From positions 76,489 to 140,488 of the forward strand of contig BDSI01000078.1 of assembly GCA_003117195.1 (NCBI GenBank): a stretch of 64,000 nucleotides of DNA, written 5' to 3'. This document shows positions 12,501-22,735 of the stretch, piece by piece (position 1 is the first letter of the stretch; each line of letters begins with the position of its first letter). Origin of the DNA: Eudorina sp. 2006-703-Eu-15 (lineage: Eukaryota > Chlorophyta > Chlorophyceae > Chlamydomonadales > Volvocaceae). The notes under the pieces were generated by a model, which worked only from the letters and a program-made list of their open reading frames with translations, ran no database searches and was not told where the DNA came from. The position numbers were made by a program, and so were the translations under genes.

Positions 12501-15500
12501 GGTGACCCACGGGTCGCCGGTGGATGGGCCGTGTGGTGGCCCACGGGTCGCCGTACGTAGGCCTCCCGGCTTTTAGTTGCCGTTTTACCTGCGCTTTGAG
12601 TAGGCTTGTGAATAAGCTCCGCGGCCTTCTCCCTCTCTCCTCCCTCTCCCTCCACCACGTCAGGACGGACCCCAATTCGCTCAACCGACAGACCGCGGAG
12701 GATCTGTTTGGAATGCTGGACAAACTGGTGGAGGTGCGTGCAGTTGTCGGTTGTTCGGTTGTCGGTTTGCGATCTGGAAATCCTTCAAACGGCTCTTCCG
12801 GCCACACCCCCTAATAACACGCACGCACCCGCGCTTCTTTGTCAAACACCCTGGACCTACTGCTGGCTGCCCGGGCAGGTGGCTTCAGGGAGGGGTTTCA
12901 ACGCGCCTTCAAATGACCCATGCCCCCTGTCGCCCAGTCTACCAATTTTCCCCCAGTCTAACCCCCTCCGAAACCACTCGCCTGGGCCCCTGCCGCCCCG
13001 AGACCCCCCGGCTGGGCCCCTCCCGCTCCAAAACCACCCGGGGCCTGAGCTCCTCGCGCGCTATCTGACACCCCCCGCCCCGCCCTCTGCCGCGTGCCAT
13101 TGCATGACCCCCCTCACCTCCAGTTTGCCATGAACGGCGGCGCTGCCTCCGAGGAGCGGCCCGGGGTGGATCTGTTGATCACGGGGGTGGAGAGCAGCCT
13201 GTGGATCGCGGAGCAGTGGGCGGGGGACCTCAAGCTGGTGTTTCCGCAGCTGTCGGTGCAGGCGGTCAGCGCCAACAAGGTAAGTATGGGGAGGGCTTTA
13301 GGGTTTACCAGCGCCAACAAGGTAATAAAGGGGTGGAGGGTGGGGAGCGGCGGCAGTGCGGAGCATTATTGTTAGGATGTTACAGCGGACCCCGAGGCTT
13401 CCTCACCATACACTGCCTAAATGAACTAACGCCACCATGGCGCTCCGGACAGGCTCCCCAAGTGCACCGAAACACGCCCCGGGCCCACACTACCAGGGAA
13501 CCACCCCGTTCCTGAGAACCAACCATGGCAAGGGATAAAGCCCGCTCAGGGGGAGCATGTGGTCGAGGGGCGGGGCTGAGGGGCGGGGCTGAGGGGCGGG
13601 GCTGAGGGGCGGGGCTGAGGGGCGCACTGATGAAGAAGGGGGATGGGAGGAGGGGGCTGCTGAGGTAATCGTCGAAGCCCGTCTGCCCGTGTGCTACAGG
13701 TTGGAGGTGGGGCGTTGAGGTGGGGGTAGGTGGGGCGTTGCGGTGGGGTTGGGGCGTCGACGGAGCGAACTCGGCAGCCCCCATCCCCCGCTCCATCCCA
13801 ACGCTCTATCCCCTTACCTACCTGAGCCCACACATCCACTTCTTGGGCCCCCACCCCCACCCCCACCCCCTCCACCCCCACCCCCTCCCCAAGGTGATCA
13901 GCGTGCTGGGCAACGCACGCGGCCGCATCCCCCCCACCGGCTCCACCTTCTGCCGCTCCTCCGCCGCCTTCCTGGCGCAGCACCACACGGTGTGCCTGGC
14001 CGTGAGCCAGAGCGGCCAGACCTTCCCCACCATACACGCGGCGCGGTGAGATGCGAGGTGCCGATGGGACTGGGGGGATGGGGGGGAGGGGAGGGGAGGG
14101 GAGGTAGGGGTCACAGATGACAGACGACCAGAGGCTCGGGCTGGGGCCCATCGGGGCGGGGCAGGCGAGGGGATTGATGGGGCGGGGCAGGCGAGGGGCT
14201 TGATGGGGCGGGGCAGGCGAGGGGATTGATGAGGGATGGATGGCGACCGTGAGGTTGTGAGAGGAGAGGCGTGGGAGGGTGGCTGGAGGAGTTGGCGGGA
14301 GGCGGGATAGGCGGGATAGGCGGGATAAGGGTAAAAAGGAGCGTCGGGGGAGAATCCATGAGGGAGCGTGGCTTGGGAAGGAGATGCAGGTGTCCGGGGG
14401 GAGGGAGTTGAATGAAAAAAAGAAGTTAACCCAAAAAACAGGCTCAGGCACACCCAGAAATAAAATATACTTACGTGGCGAGGTACCTGCATAGCAACGG
14501 AAATTTAGAGACCGCGCGCGGGCGCGCGGGCGCGCGGCGGCGCTGCCGCGCTGCCGCCGGTGCAACAGCCGGCAACGAGCGGACCCGACCCAACCCGAAA
14601 AGAAAAGATAAATCACCGACCTGTGGTTGTAGGGGGGACGGAGGGAAGGTGAGGCGTCACGCGGTTTGTGGTGGATGTGCAGGTAGGTCGTAGGAAAGCA
14701 AGGTAGGGTTTCACTCTAAGGGTTTGACGTGCAGCGATAAACTAACAGTAGTGTTCATTTCTTTCGAGCCAGCGAGCGAGATGTTGACCTGGATGGCTCC
14801 CACGCACGACGAAATACCGTATTTTGTGCGACGGATCTCGAGCTGTTACGGATCTCTTTGGCGGCTCTCGGCTCTCCCTGACGACGATTTACCTGCCACC
14901 TTCTATATCCACCCATCCATCCATCCGCCCATCCATCTGCCCGTCCCCGCCTTCGCTTCCCCTCCCTGCCGCACCGCTCCCCCTGCCGCCCCCGGCCCCA
15001 CCAGCATCCTGAACCAGCTGCTGCCCGGCCGCGTCTTCGCGCTGTGCGGCGCCATCGACACCAAGATGGCGCTTGCGCTGGGCCAGCGGGTGGCCCGCCT
15101 CTCGCCCTTCACCCGCCGCGTGCTGACCTCGTGCGCCGGCGGCCGCTGCGCGGAGCCGCCCAGCGTGGTGTGTGTGGCGCTGCACCAGAGCCTCAGCGAG
15201 CTGCTGGCGTTCCTCGTGGTGCGTCGCGTGTGCGTTGCGTGCGTGCGTGGGGCGATCCGGGAGGATACCTAGACTTGTTTTTCTATTCGAGTAAAAAATT
15301 TTACCTATTTAAAAAGGGGGGGGGTGAGGTGGGGTGGGGTGGAGCGTGGGGGCGAGGGACTGGGTGGGTCCTCCAGCAGGGGTGGGGGGAGGGAAGGGAC
15401 AGAGGTCGGTGCACCTGTCTACCAATTTCCGATACCACCTCCCCCTCCCCCTCCCCCTCGCAGATCCGCATGCGCATGACCAGCGTGTGTGCCTCGGGTC

Positions 15501-18500
15501 GGCCCCTCGGCATGATCCTGACCAAGGATGACATGGTGGACCTGAGGTGGGTTTGGGTGGCAAGAGGGGGCCTGGGTGGGAAGCTGCGGGAAGCTGCGGG
15601 AAGCTGGACGGTATATCTGGGCGGTATATCTGGGCGGTATATCTGGGCGGTATATCTGGGCGGTAGCTGGGTGGCAGCTGAAAGAGCCTCTCCGGCGGGT
15701 TCTATCTTTACAGTCTCACGCACGGGCGTTGATGGGGACGGGCACGGGGACGGTTTTTCCTTTTTGACCGGTGACGTAAGACATTTGCAACACCGCCCTC
15801 CCCATCCCCCTCGCTCGATTTCCGACCCATGAATGGGCCCCATCCCCCCCATCCCCCTTGACGTCATCGTCGCCATCACCGTCCTCCTCCGCCCTCTGCA
15901 CGTACCGGCGCCGCCGCGCACCCCCCAGATCTGTCCGGGACCGCTTCATTGACGAGAGCGCCCCCCAGCTGACCGGTCGCGACCCGGCGGGTCGGCCCTT
16001 CGCCTCCAAGCACCACCTCCGTCTGGTGGACCAGGGGCGCCGGTAGGTGGGCGAGGGGGGCCGAGGATTCGCGAGGAAGGAAGGATGGGGGGAGGGGGCA
16101 GATGACGGATGCGGCGAGAGGGGGGGATACGTCGGGCGGCGGTATCTATCACTGCCTGGCTGCCTGGCTGCCTGCCTGGCTGCCTGCCTGGCTTGCTGCC
16201 TGGCCGACTGGCAGCGTGCCTGGCTTACTGGCTGATTGGCTGTATAATGGCTGGAATGGCTGGAATGGCTGGAATCCCTTTATAAGTGTTTATGGGCCTC
16301 CGACTTATGCACCATCCTTCCCCGGCCCCTGCCCCTTCACCCCCCTTTGCCCCTTCCCTCCCCCCACGGGAATCTATCTCCAGGTGGGCTCTACACGTGA
16401 TCGAGACGCCCACTGCCTGGGTGCTCAGCCTCATCCACATCCTCGCCACCGTCGTGTCGGGCTGGCCTGTTGTGTATGCTGTCGTACACGGCATCTGCCT
16501 GCGGGCCAAGGCGTCGCACGTCGTCGACACGGCGCTGTCCAAGTGGGTGCTGTGGCGAGGGTTCTGTCGGTTGGGTCGGTTGTCGGTTGGTTGGTTGGGT
16601 TGGTTAGTTGGTTGTGTTCAGGTGTGGTTGGTTGCGTTTTAGTTGTGGCGGCAGTGAACAAGAGAATGTTGTTGCGGCGGAGATCCCAAAACGGGAAGTA
16701 CCGTGTACCGTATATGCAGCATCCGCCTATCCGACCTCCCGGGAAGGGCGGCGGCCTCGTCACACCCTACAGAACCCTTCACCACACACGCACGCCCCAG
16801 TTCCTCGTCACTGACCTCCCGCACAGCCCAGTGCCCAGACCAGACCTCCCACGCACCGTCTCATCTCGCCCTCCACTCCCACTTCCAAAACCCACTTCGT
16901 TTCCCCCCCTCCCCCCAACCCAACCCCAACCCCCAGGATCGCCCTCGCGGTGGATTCGGTGATCTACATGTTCCTGCCCATCATCTATGCCGTGATCCTC
17001 CGCTGGATCCAGGTACGGAACGTTGTACGGCCTTTGATGTCTGCCTAGATGTACGTTGACTGGTTGCGGTAGCCCTACCTGATAAAACCGTGACGCCCCC
17101 TTCCTCCTCCTCATCTTGAATGAATGAATGAACGTTACAGCGGACCCCAAAGGAAGCACATCATCTTGTGCTTTCCCTTGGACTCCCTGGCTGTGGGTTC
17201 TGTGGATGGGGATCGGTGATCGTGACGGGTTCATGGGTAGTGGATTGCCGTACAGCCGTACAGCCGAACCGCAGTACTCTGGCCGTGTCGAGTTTGCGCT
17301 CCTGTCGAGTTTGCCCGCCTGCCTCACTTACCTGTTGGCTGCTTCTCATCAAGTCACATATATACCCCTCCATCCCTCCCCCCACCCCCACCCCCCCGGC
17401 TCCTTCCCCCAACCCTTCCCCCAACCCTTCCCCCAACCCCCCAACCCCTCGCTCGTCGCCACCCTGCCGTGCACACGGACAACAAACCCAAACGCAATCC
17501 AAAAAACCGTCAACTCGCGTGTCGTTGTCGGTGCAGAGCCGCCCCCTCTGGCACCGCATGGGGAAGCGCACCATCGTGGTGGCGGATGTGCCGTACGTCC
17601 ACCAGATCATCGAGACGTTTGTGTCCAAGATGTACGCCCTGTCGTACGGCATCGCCTCGGTCGGTGAGTGCCCCGCCACGTTGGTGCTCACTTACGGTGT
17701 TGATCAATGGATTTCCCGCGTCAACATTAAAGCGCCGTTGCCTTTATGACGGCCCGTATGTCTGTGTGGCTGACTGTGTATACTTGTCGGCCTGCCTGGT
17801 GGCGGCGGTGGCGGTGGCGGCTGCGGTCGCGGCGGTGTCGACGGCGGCGGTGGCGGCGCGCAGAGGTTCACGGCGCCAACCCTGTGGACCACTTCGTCCA
17901 CCGCTTCACCCACCGGGTGGTTCGGGGGCTGTTGATCGCGTTGGGCCGCCCGGACGGCCGCCTCTACTCGCAGACCAAGAGCGAGAGCTGGGTGCTGCTG
18001 GGCCTGCTGCAGGCCAAGGTCGGCGGGCGGGGGAGGGCGGGCGGGGGAGGAGGGAGGGCTGGGTGGGCGGGGTTTGGGGAGATGGAGGTGGAGGCGAGCG
18101 AGGTGACGGGCTTTGGGGTTTGGGGGGTAGGGCTGAGGGCTTGTCCAGCAAAGAGCCCAGCTAACCCCGAAACCCTTCCATGCCGCTTCCGGGGTTTGAT
18201 CCCATCCCGCTTCCGGGGTTTGATCCCATCCCGCTTCCGGGGTTTGATCCCATCCCGCTTCCAGGGTATGATCCCATCCCGCTTCCGGGGTTTGATCGCA
18301 TCCCGCTTCCAGGGTTTGATCGCTGTGGTTACGTTTCGCCTCGCTCGCGCCTGTCCCGCACCCACACCCGCGGACGGCACGGAACGGCACGGCTTGACAG
18401 CGACAGCGACAGCGACAGCTACAGCGACGCGGCGGTGGCAGCTAGCCGCCGCTAGCTAACAATCATTAACCAACCAATAACCGTCATGCATGCCAACTTC

Positions 18501-21500
18501 AACCGACAACCGATCCACCGACCGCAGGTGATCACCAGTTGGGGCCACCAGCCCGAGGTGGTGTCCATCGGCCACAACCCCTACCACCCGGCCGTCGTGG
18601 ACACGCACCTGCAGGTAGGTGGGCAGGCAGGCCAGGCGGACGCATCCTTGGGGCAGTGTGCACGGGGCACGGTGGGCAGAGGTCGGGATGGCGGTCTGGA
18701 CCCAACTTGTCTTCCGGCTCATTTCACCCTTGACCGTACCGTGACCGTACCGTGAACCCCCTCCCCGGCCCATTTCCTATACCCTCTTCTACCCGGCCCC
18801 TACCTCGCCGCCCGCCCGCACCCCTCCCCCGGGCACCTCCCGTCCCGTCCGTTTATCAGTTGCCCACCAACCGTCCTCGCCTCCTGATTGAGGCGCTGGA
18901 GCACAGCACCGCCGGGGCGGTGGACCCCAACCAGCTCTGGGCCAGTCGCAGGTACCGTACGACATAGCTGAATACGACGTAGCTGAGTACGACATAGCTG
19001 AGTTAGGCGGTGTGTTGCGGGCGCCTCGCTCGGCTCTCTGATTCTCTGATGACCTCCGTCGCGGTGTCGTGTCGTCATTCGTACAGGCACATGGTGACGA
19101 GCAAGTTTCCGCTGCACCATAAGGCCCTCGAGCTGCTCCAGGAGATGGAGGACGCCGCCGGCTTTGCCCACGCCAAGGCCGCCACGGCCACCGCCACGGC
19201 CAGCGTTTTTGGCACCAGCAGCGGCCACGGCTCCGCCGTGTCGGCTCCATCGGCGGCAGCAGCCGCTGCCGCGATTGCGGTGAAGTCGACGTCGAGGGCG
19301 GCGGCCCCGCCGCTCCGCTCCGTGACCCGGCAGTCGTTGGCGTCGCGCGCTGCGGGGCTGATGAGGGAGCCGTGTAACGCCTACACGCACCTGAGCGGCG
19401 AGGCGCTTCTGAACACGTGAGCCGTACAATATCTTAATTGCTCTTGATTGCCGTACTAAGGGGCTGGATGGTCGGGCTCGTCTATCTGTCCGTGCATTCC
19501 CGGCGGGGCAACTGCAAATACACCGCCAACCGCGGTGGGTGTGGGGAATGAGGAAGTTGGTGTGAAGTTTACGGAATAATTGTCCAAGCTTATGTTGTCT
19601 GTGTGCATAGGTTGGGAAGTGACGCAATAATCATCCAACTGCACGCAACCTACCCGGAAAATCCATTTCCACTTCATCATTCCCTGCAACGCCACCGCGC
19701 GCCGCCATCGCCACCGCCACCTTCACCGCCGGGCTTCCCCGCCCCCCTTCTCCCTGCCCCCTCTTCCCATACATCTCCTGCTGTTCCCCTCCCCTTCCCC
19801 ACGCACCCATCCATCCTCTGTTCGGCTGACAGCCCCGCCGCCGACCTGCGTACCCTGCTGGGCGCTGACAGCAAGCACTTGGTGGGCGGCCACCTGCTGT
19901 ACGGCATCTTCAAAAAAGCCGAGCTCCGCAACATGTGGGAGAAGGTACGGTACGGTGCGGTACGGTACGGTACGGCACTGCATTGGTCACGGGGCAGGCA
20001 CCCGCGGGTGCGTTGACTTGTTGCAAGGCCGGCACTGGCAAGCAATCGGGAAGGTTATGTTTCCCGCGGAGATTCCCATTATTGAGCCTTGATCGTGTCT
20101 CGTACCGTTGTCGTACCGTGCAGATTGGAGTTGTACGGCAGCTGGCGAGCGTGTTGTCCGACAAACAGGTGAGGTGAGGGGAGAGGGGTGAGTGCGGCCG
20201 CTCTCCTCTCGACCGTCGGGCTGCTGCTGTTGTTTCTTGCTTGTTGTTGATATGTCCTTGCCTGCTTCTCCTACTTCTCCGTTATGTCTTGCTGCTGTCT
20301 TTGGTGATGGGGCAGTGCGTTTGGCAGTGTTGCAGCAGTTGAGAACTGTGGGAGTCGTCCCGGTTGATGTGCGACGACTGCGTGTTCCCTACTTAACAAC
20401 TGCGTTGCCCAGCAGCGCCGCCCTCTGTCACCTCGTGTACGTGTGCCGTATGTACCGCATGATACCGTACAGATCAGTGAGAGTGTCGCCCGGGAGGCGG
20501 TTGCGGCGGTTGGCTCCACACTGGAGGACGTGCTGCACAAGCAGACGGTGATGGAGCAGCTGGTCGAGAGCAGGTGGGCGGTTGGCGGTTGGCGGTTGAA
20601 CAAGATAGAATGGACCTGCATGTATGCGTGTATGCCTGCGAATGGGCTCTGAGGCGAGCCCACCTGACGACTGTGTGTTGACAGACACGCACCAGGTGCG
20701 TACAGGATCCCACCGCCAGCAGGCTCTCGTATCAACCACCAATGTGAAACCGCCAACCGCCAACTGTATTCGCGCAGGTACCTCTCCCTGGAGCGCATGC
20801 TGGCGTTCATGGTGATGTTCCACGCCATGGCGCGAAGGTACGGCGACCCATCTGATGTATGTTTCGCTTTGCTTCCCCCTTCCAGCAGCCCTTCCAGCAG
20901 CCCTTCCAGCAGCCCTTCCAGCAGCCCTTCCAGCAGCCCTTCCAGCAGCCCTTCCAGCAGCCCTTCCAGCAGCCCTTCCAGCAGCCCTTCCAGCAGCCCT
21001 TCCAGCAGCCCTTCCAGCAGCCCTTCCAGCAGCCCTTCCAGCAGCCCTTCCAGCAGCCCTTCCAGCAGCCCTTCCAGCAGCCCTTCCAGCAGCCCTTCCA
21101 GCAGCCCTTCCAGCAGCCCTTCCAGCAGCCCTTCCAGCAGCCCTTCCAGCAGCCCTTCCAGCAGCCCTTCCAGCAGCGCAGTTTTTCTACATCCCCCTCG
21201 CTTCCCCTTCCCCTTCCCCTTCCCTCCCCTCCCGCCATCAAACAGGACCGCCGACTGGTGGCCGCTCACTTTCGACATTGCCCGCAGCCAGTCGGGTCTG
21301 CGTGTGGCCACCACGGCCGCCCCGGTGACGGCTTCGGAGCTGGAGCAGAGCCTGGCGGAGACGCTGGCGGGTGACGTGGTGGAGGGCGCGGCGCGGAGGG
21401 GCGAGGCCGCCAAGAGGGTGAGGGCGGGCGCGTGGGTCTGTTCTCCGCTGGATCTATCTTGCGGGTTTCGGAGATGGGCCAATGCCCTCGATAGCCAGGA

Positions 21501-22041
21501 ACAAATACACGACCCCGGAATTCCTGATGAGCAACCGACAGGCATGGGGAAGGGGGAGGGCAGGCCACGTGGGCCACGTGGGCCACGTCGGCCACGTGTG
21601 GTGTGTGTTTGGAAGGCGGCGAGCAAGCAAGCGGGCGCACTAGGCGGCGGCCGACACGCGATTGATCGATCGATCGATCGCTTGCAGGTAGGGCTCAAAT
21701 GCAAGCACGAAAACGGAGAAGAAGTACTTAGATACCGTACTCCGTAGGTAGGGAGGAAAGGTTATCCGCCAGGTAGGGAGACATTGGTCCCTCGAATACA
21801 CAATGATGAATAACTATTCGCACCGTAGAAACACTGAACGAACCCATCCTAGTCCCTAGCGTACGTTCACAGGCCTGCATGCGCGCGGCGCTCTGAGACG
21901 TTGCCGACTTGCCGTATGTCCTCCTGCGTGGGTGCGTGTGCCGGGATGCAGGACCGCGTGCGACAGATCCTGTCGTCGCACCTTCGCAAGCGCGCCGTGG
22001 GGGGCGTGACGAGCGCGCCCGGCGGCGACCGAACGGCGTAG
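2493..22041 (+). CDS. membrane-anchored GFAT-like protein (class-II glutamine amidotransferase plus SIS domains), 34 exons
   Basis: I assembled this gene from 34 GT-AG exons whose phases all match, giving about 2,297 residues. The exons are listed in the six block entries that follow. The start ATG at 2493 has an ACC context, and exon 1 joins exon 2 in phase 1. Order: membrane region with HELAH (residues 56-60), candidate Ntn nucleophile Cys about 280 in a CGNIGLL context, the glutamine-amidotransferase HNG motif about 420, a 450-residue low-complexity insert, the rest of the glutaminase fold to about 1230, SIS half 1 (AVSQSGQT, about 1615), two hydrophobic helices (1770-1840), SIS half 2, and a helical tail ending at TAG 22041. 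GFAT makes glucosamine-6-phosphate from fructose-6-phosphate and glutamine and is normally about 600-700 soluble residues. This protein is over three times longer and membrane-attached. Whether it retains catalysis is unknown. Exon 3, 4 and 10 boundaries are the least certain. Confidence 0.78.
4965..5033. repeat. GCAGGCAT octanucleotide array
   Basis: About eight tandem copies of an 8-base unit lie inside intron 4 of the GFAT-like gene, a few dozen bases upstream of the long CCCT tract. Confidence 0.9.
5125..5702. repeat. CCCT/CCTCC polypyrimidine tract ending at a splice acceptor
   Basis: About 578 bases of almost pure CCCT with interspersed CCT units. It runs directly into the CAG acceptor at 5702-5704 of exon 5, so the whole array is the pyrimidine tract of that intron. 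Confidence 0.95.
5823..6010. repeat. tandem duplication of the exon 5 end and its donor
   Basis: A unit of about 95 bases starting near 5823 is repeated from about 5918. It carries the last 26 coding bases of exon 5 plus the GTCAGG donor, so a second potential donor sits at 5946. The two copies differ by small indels in the G-rich part. Confidence 0.85.
8719..8820. repeat. 19-base tandem array in intron 8
   Basis: Five to six copies of a unit containing GATGTTTTGTCAG, the first ones followed by TCCCCT and the last ones by CCTCCT. It lies just upstream of the exon 9 acceptor region. Confidence 0.9.
11395..11660. repeat. GGGGCTGGGGA-type G-rich array in intron 13
   Basis: Degenerate tandem array of GGGGCTGGGG with GA/GAAG spacers on the + strand. 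It has runs of four G at short spacing and therefore strong G-quadruplex potential in the transcript. Confidence 0.85.
12098..12213. repeat. CCA/CAC trinucleotide array in intron 14
   Basis: Nearly uninterrupted CAC/CTC trinucleotides within intron 14, upstream of exon 15. Confidence 0.9.
13380..13520 (+). repeat. solo remnant of the retroelement left end in intron 17
   Basis: It starts TTACAGCGGACCCC and follows the sequence at 24309-24470 for about 140 bases (shared GGCTTCCTCACCATA, CGGACAGGCTCC, AAGTGCACCGAAACAC). It lacks a segment of about 35 bases present there. It lies on the same strand as the copy at 24309. Confidence 0.75.
13556..13624. repeat. 14-base GGGGCGGGGCTGAG array
   Basis: About five tandem copies in intron 17 immediately after the retroelement remnant. 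Confidence 0.85.
15608..15664. repeat. 13-base GGTATATCTGGGC array
   Basis: Four tandem copies within intron 20, between exons ending at 15546 and starting at 15929. Confidence 0.85.
15929..18018 (+). other. exons 21-25: two membrane helices followed by second SIS-like half
   Basis: Exons: 15929-16042, 16384-16542, 16937-17012, 17537-17663, 17864-18018. Exon 22 encodes a hydrophobic helix ([20 protein letters not shown]) and exon 23 another ([13 protein letters not shown]). Exon 24 ([20 protein letters not shown]) sits where GFAT has the LGRGYxYPxALEGALK strand-helix of SIS2, and exon 25 ([18 protein letters not shown]) follows. The usual GFAT active-site residues of SIS2 are not recognisable, so isomerase activity is doubtful. 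The helices interrupt what is normally a compact SIS pair. Confidence 0.6.
17135..17148 (+). repeat. short TTACAGCGGACCCC copy after GAAT repeats (intron 23)
   Basis: Preceded by TGAATGAATGAATGAACG and followed by AAAGG. Near-identical arrangements occur at 6205-6240 (TTTCAGCGGACCCTCC) and 55566-55580 (TTACAGCGTACCCC), both after GAATGAA runs. Confidence 0.6.
18176..18327. repeat. 24-base tandem array in intron 25
   Basis: Six to seven copies of a unit of the type CATCCCGCTTCCGGGGTTTG plus ATCC, with the last copies diverged (CCAGGG variants). Confidence 0.9.
18528..22041 (+). other. exons 26-34: helical C-terminal region of the GFAT-like protein
   Basis: Exons: 18528-18614, 18860-18951, 19087-19416, 19833-19944, 20124-20168, 20473-20573, 20778-20837, 21246-21417, 21952-22041. 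Phases match throughout. Exon 26 ([22 protein letters not shown]) may still belong to SIS2. Exon 28 carries an Ala/Ser-rich insert, and exons 29-33 are mainly predicted helices. The last exon ([18 protein letters not shown]) is basic and ends at TAG 22039-22041. No domain is recognised. An alternative last exon at 21873-21896 would end in a TGA after seven codons and is less attractive. Confidence 0.6.
20880..21180. repeat. 12-base CCTTCCAGCAGC array in intron 32
   Basis: About 25 near-perfect copies between exon 32 (donor 20838) and exon 33 (acceptor 21243-21245). Each unit contains a short pyrimidine run followed by CAGCAG, which resembles a 3' splice site. Open frames read through it in several frames are repeat artefacts. 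Confidence 0.95.
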
Positions 22042-22640
22042 TGGACAAGGCTGGCTGACTGGCTGGCTAGCTGGCTGGCTGGCTGGCTGCTGGCTGGCTG
22101 GCTGGCTGCTGGCTGGGCAGTGACCCGCTGGCGGCAGTTGCCGAGCTATAGATGTCAACAAACAACCCCGGCTAGCGTGCCCTGTTATGTATATATGCGG
22201 GGAGCTCGATCGGCGGCCCCTTTCCTCGCTCGGGAACAAGGCCCGAATGGGTCCTTTTATTGCGCATACGACCGTTGACGCGTTGAGATAGAGATACAGA
22301 CGTCACTGTCACTCTGGCGCAGCGCTGGGATTTCGTTAATCAGCACTGCCCAGATAGAACACATTCGGGAACCAACAGGCCAATCGGGTCGTGCCGCGTC
22401 GGGTGCGCGGTGTCTTGGGGCTAAATTGAAAAAAATAAATGTCTTGGGGTGTGTGTCTTAATGGATGCTCGGAGGGAACTCGCCCAATCAAAGCGGCTGT
22501 TATGAAGATGAGTACTTACCAAAAGGTCGTGTCTTGCGTGGGGTGTGCGTGTGCGTGTGTGTTTAATGAGAAGCCCACCCAGAACCGTGTGTTTGCGGGT
22601 GCGTGTACGTGTGTTTAGAATTGCACGTGTACGCGTGTGT

Positions 22641-22735
<95 letters not shown>

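Larger units (their letters stand above)
10733..12733 (+). other. exons 12-16: acidic linker between glutaminase and SIS regions
   Basis: Exons: 10733-10886, 11092-11383, 11911-12033, 12354-12486, 12664-12733. Every junction restores a sensible codon. The first two exons are Gly, Glu and Asp-rich and probably disordered. Exons 14-16 ([65 protein letters not shown]) look globular and occupy the place of the GFAT inter-domain linker. I recognise no catalytic motif in them. Confidence 0.6.
13124..15546 (+). other. exons 17-20: first SIS (sugar isomerase) half
   Basis: Exons: 13124-13279, 13894-14045, 15005-15218, 15464-15546. [20 protein letters not shown] corresponds to the SIS GxxSS/TS turn. 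[18 protein letters not shown] is the clearest family signature and matches the phosphosugar-binding ISQSGETADTL segment of [15 protein letters not shown] matches the helix after the GFAT K-A-F-T segment. Exon 18 uses an AAG acceptor (13891-13893) instead of CAG. Intron 17 contains a second copy of its own donor (see findings) and a remnant of the retroelement end. Confidence 0.7.

Noticed and set aside
20271..21747. Long frames on both strands rich in PSSS, QQPF and LLEG repeats
   Set aside because: They are repeat translations across an intron of the GFAT-like gene, flanked by real exons in other frames.
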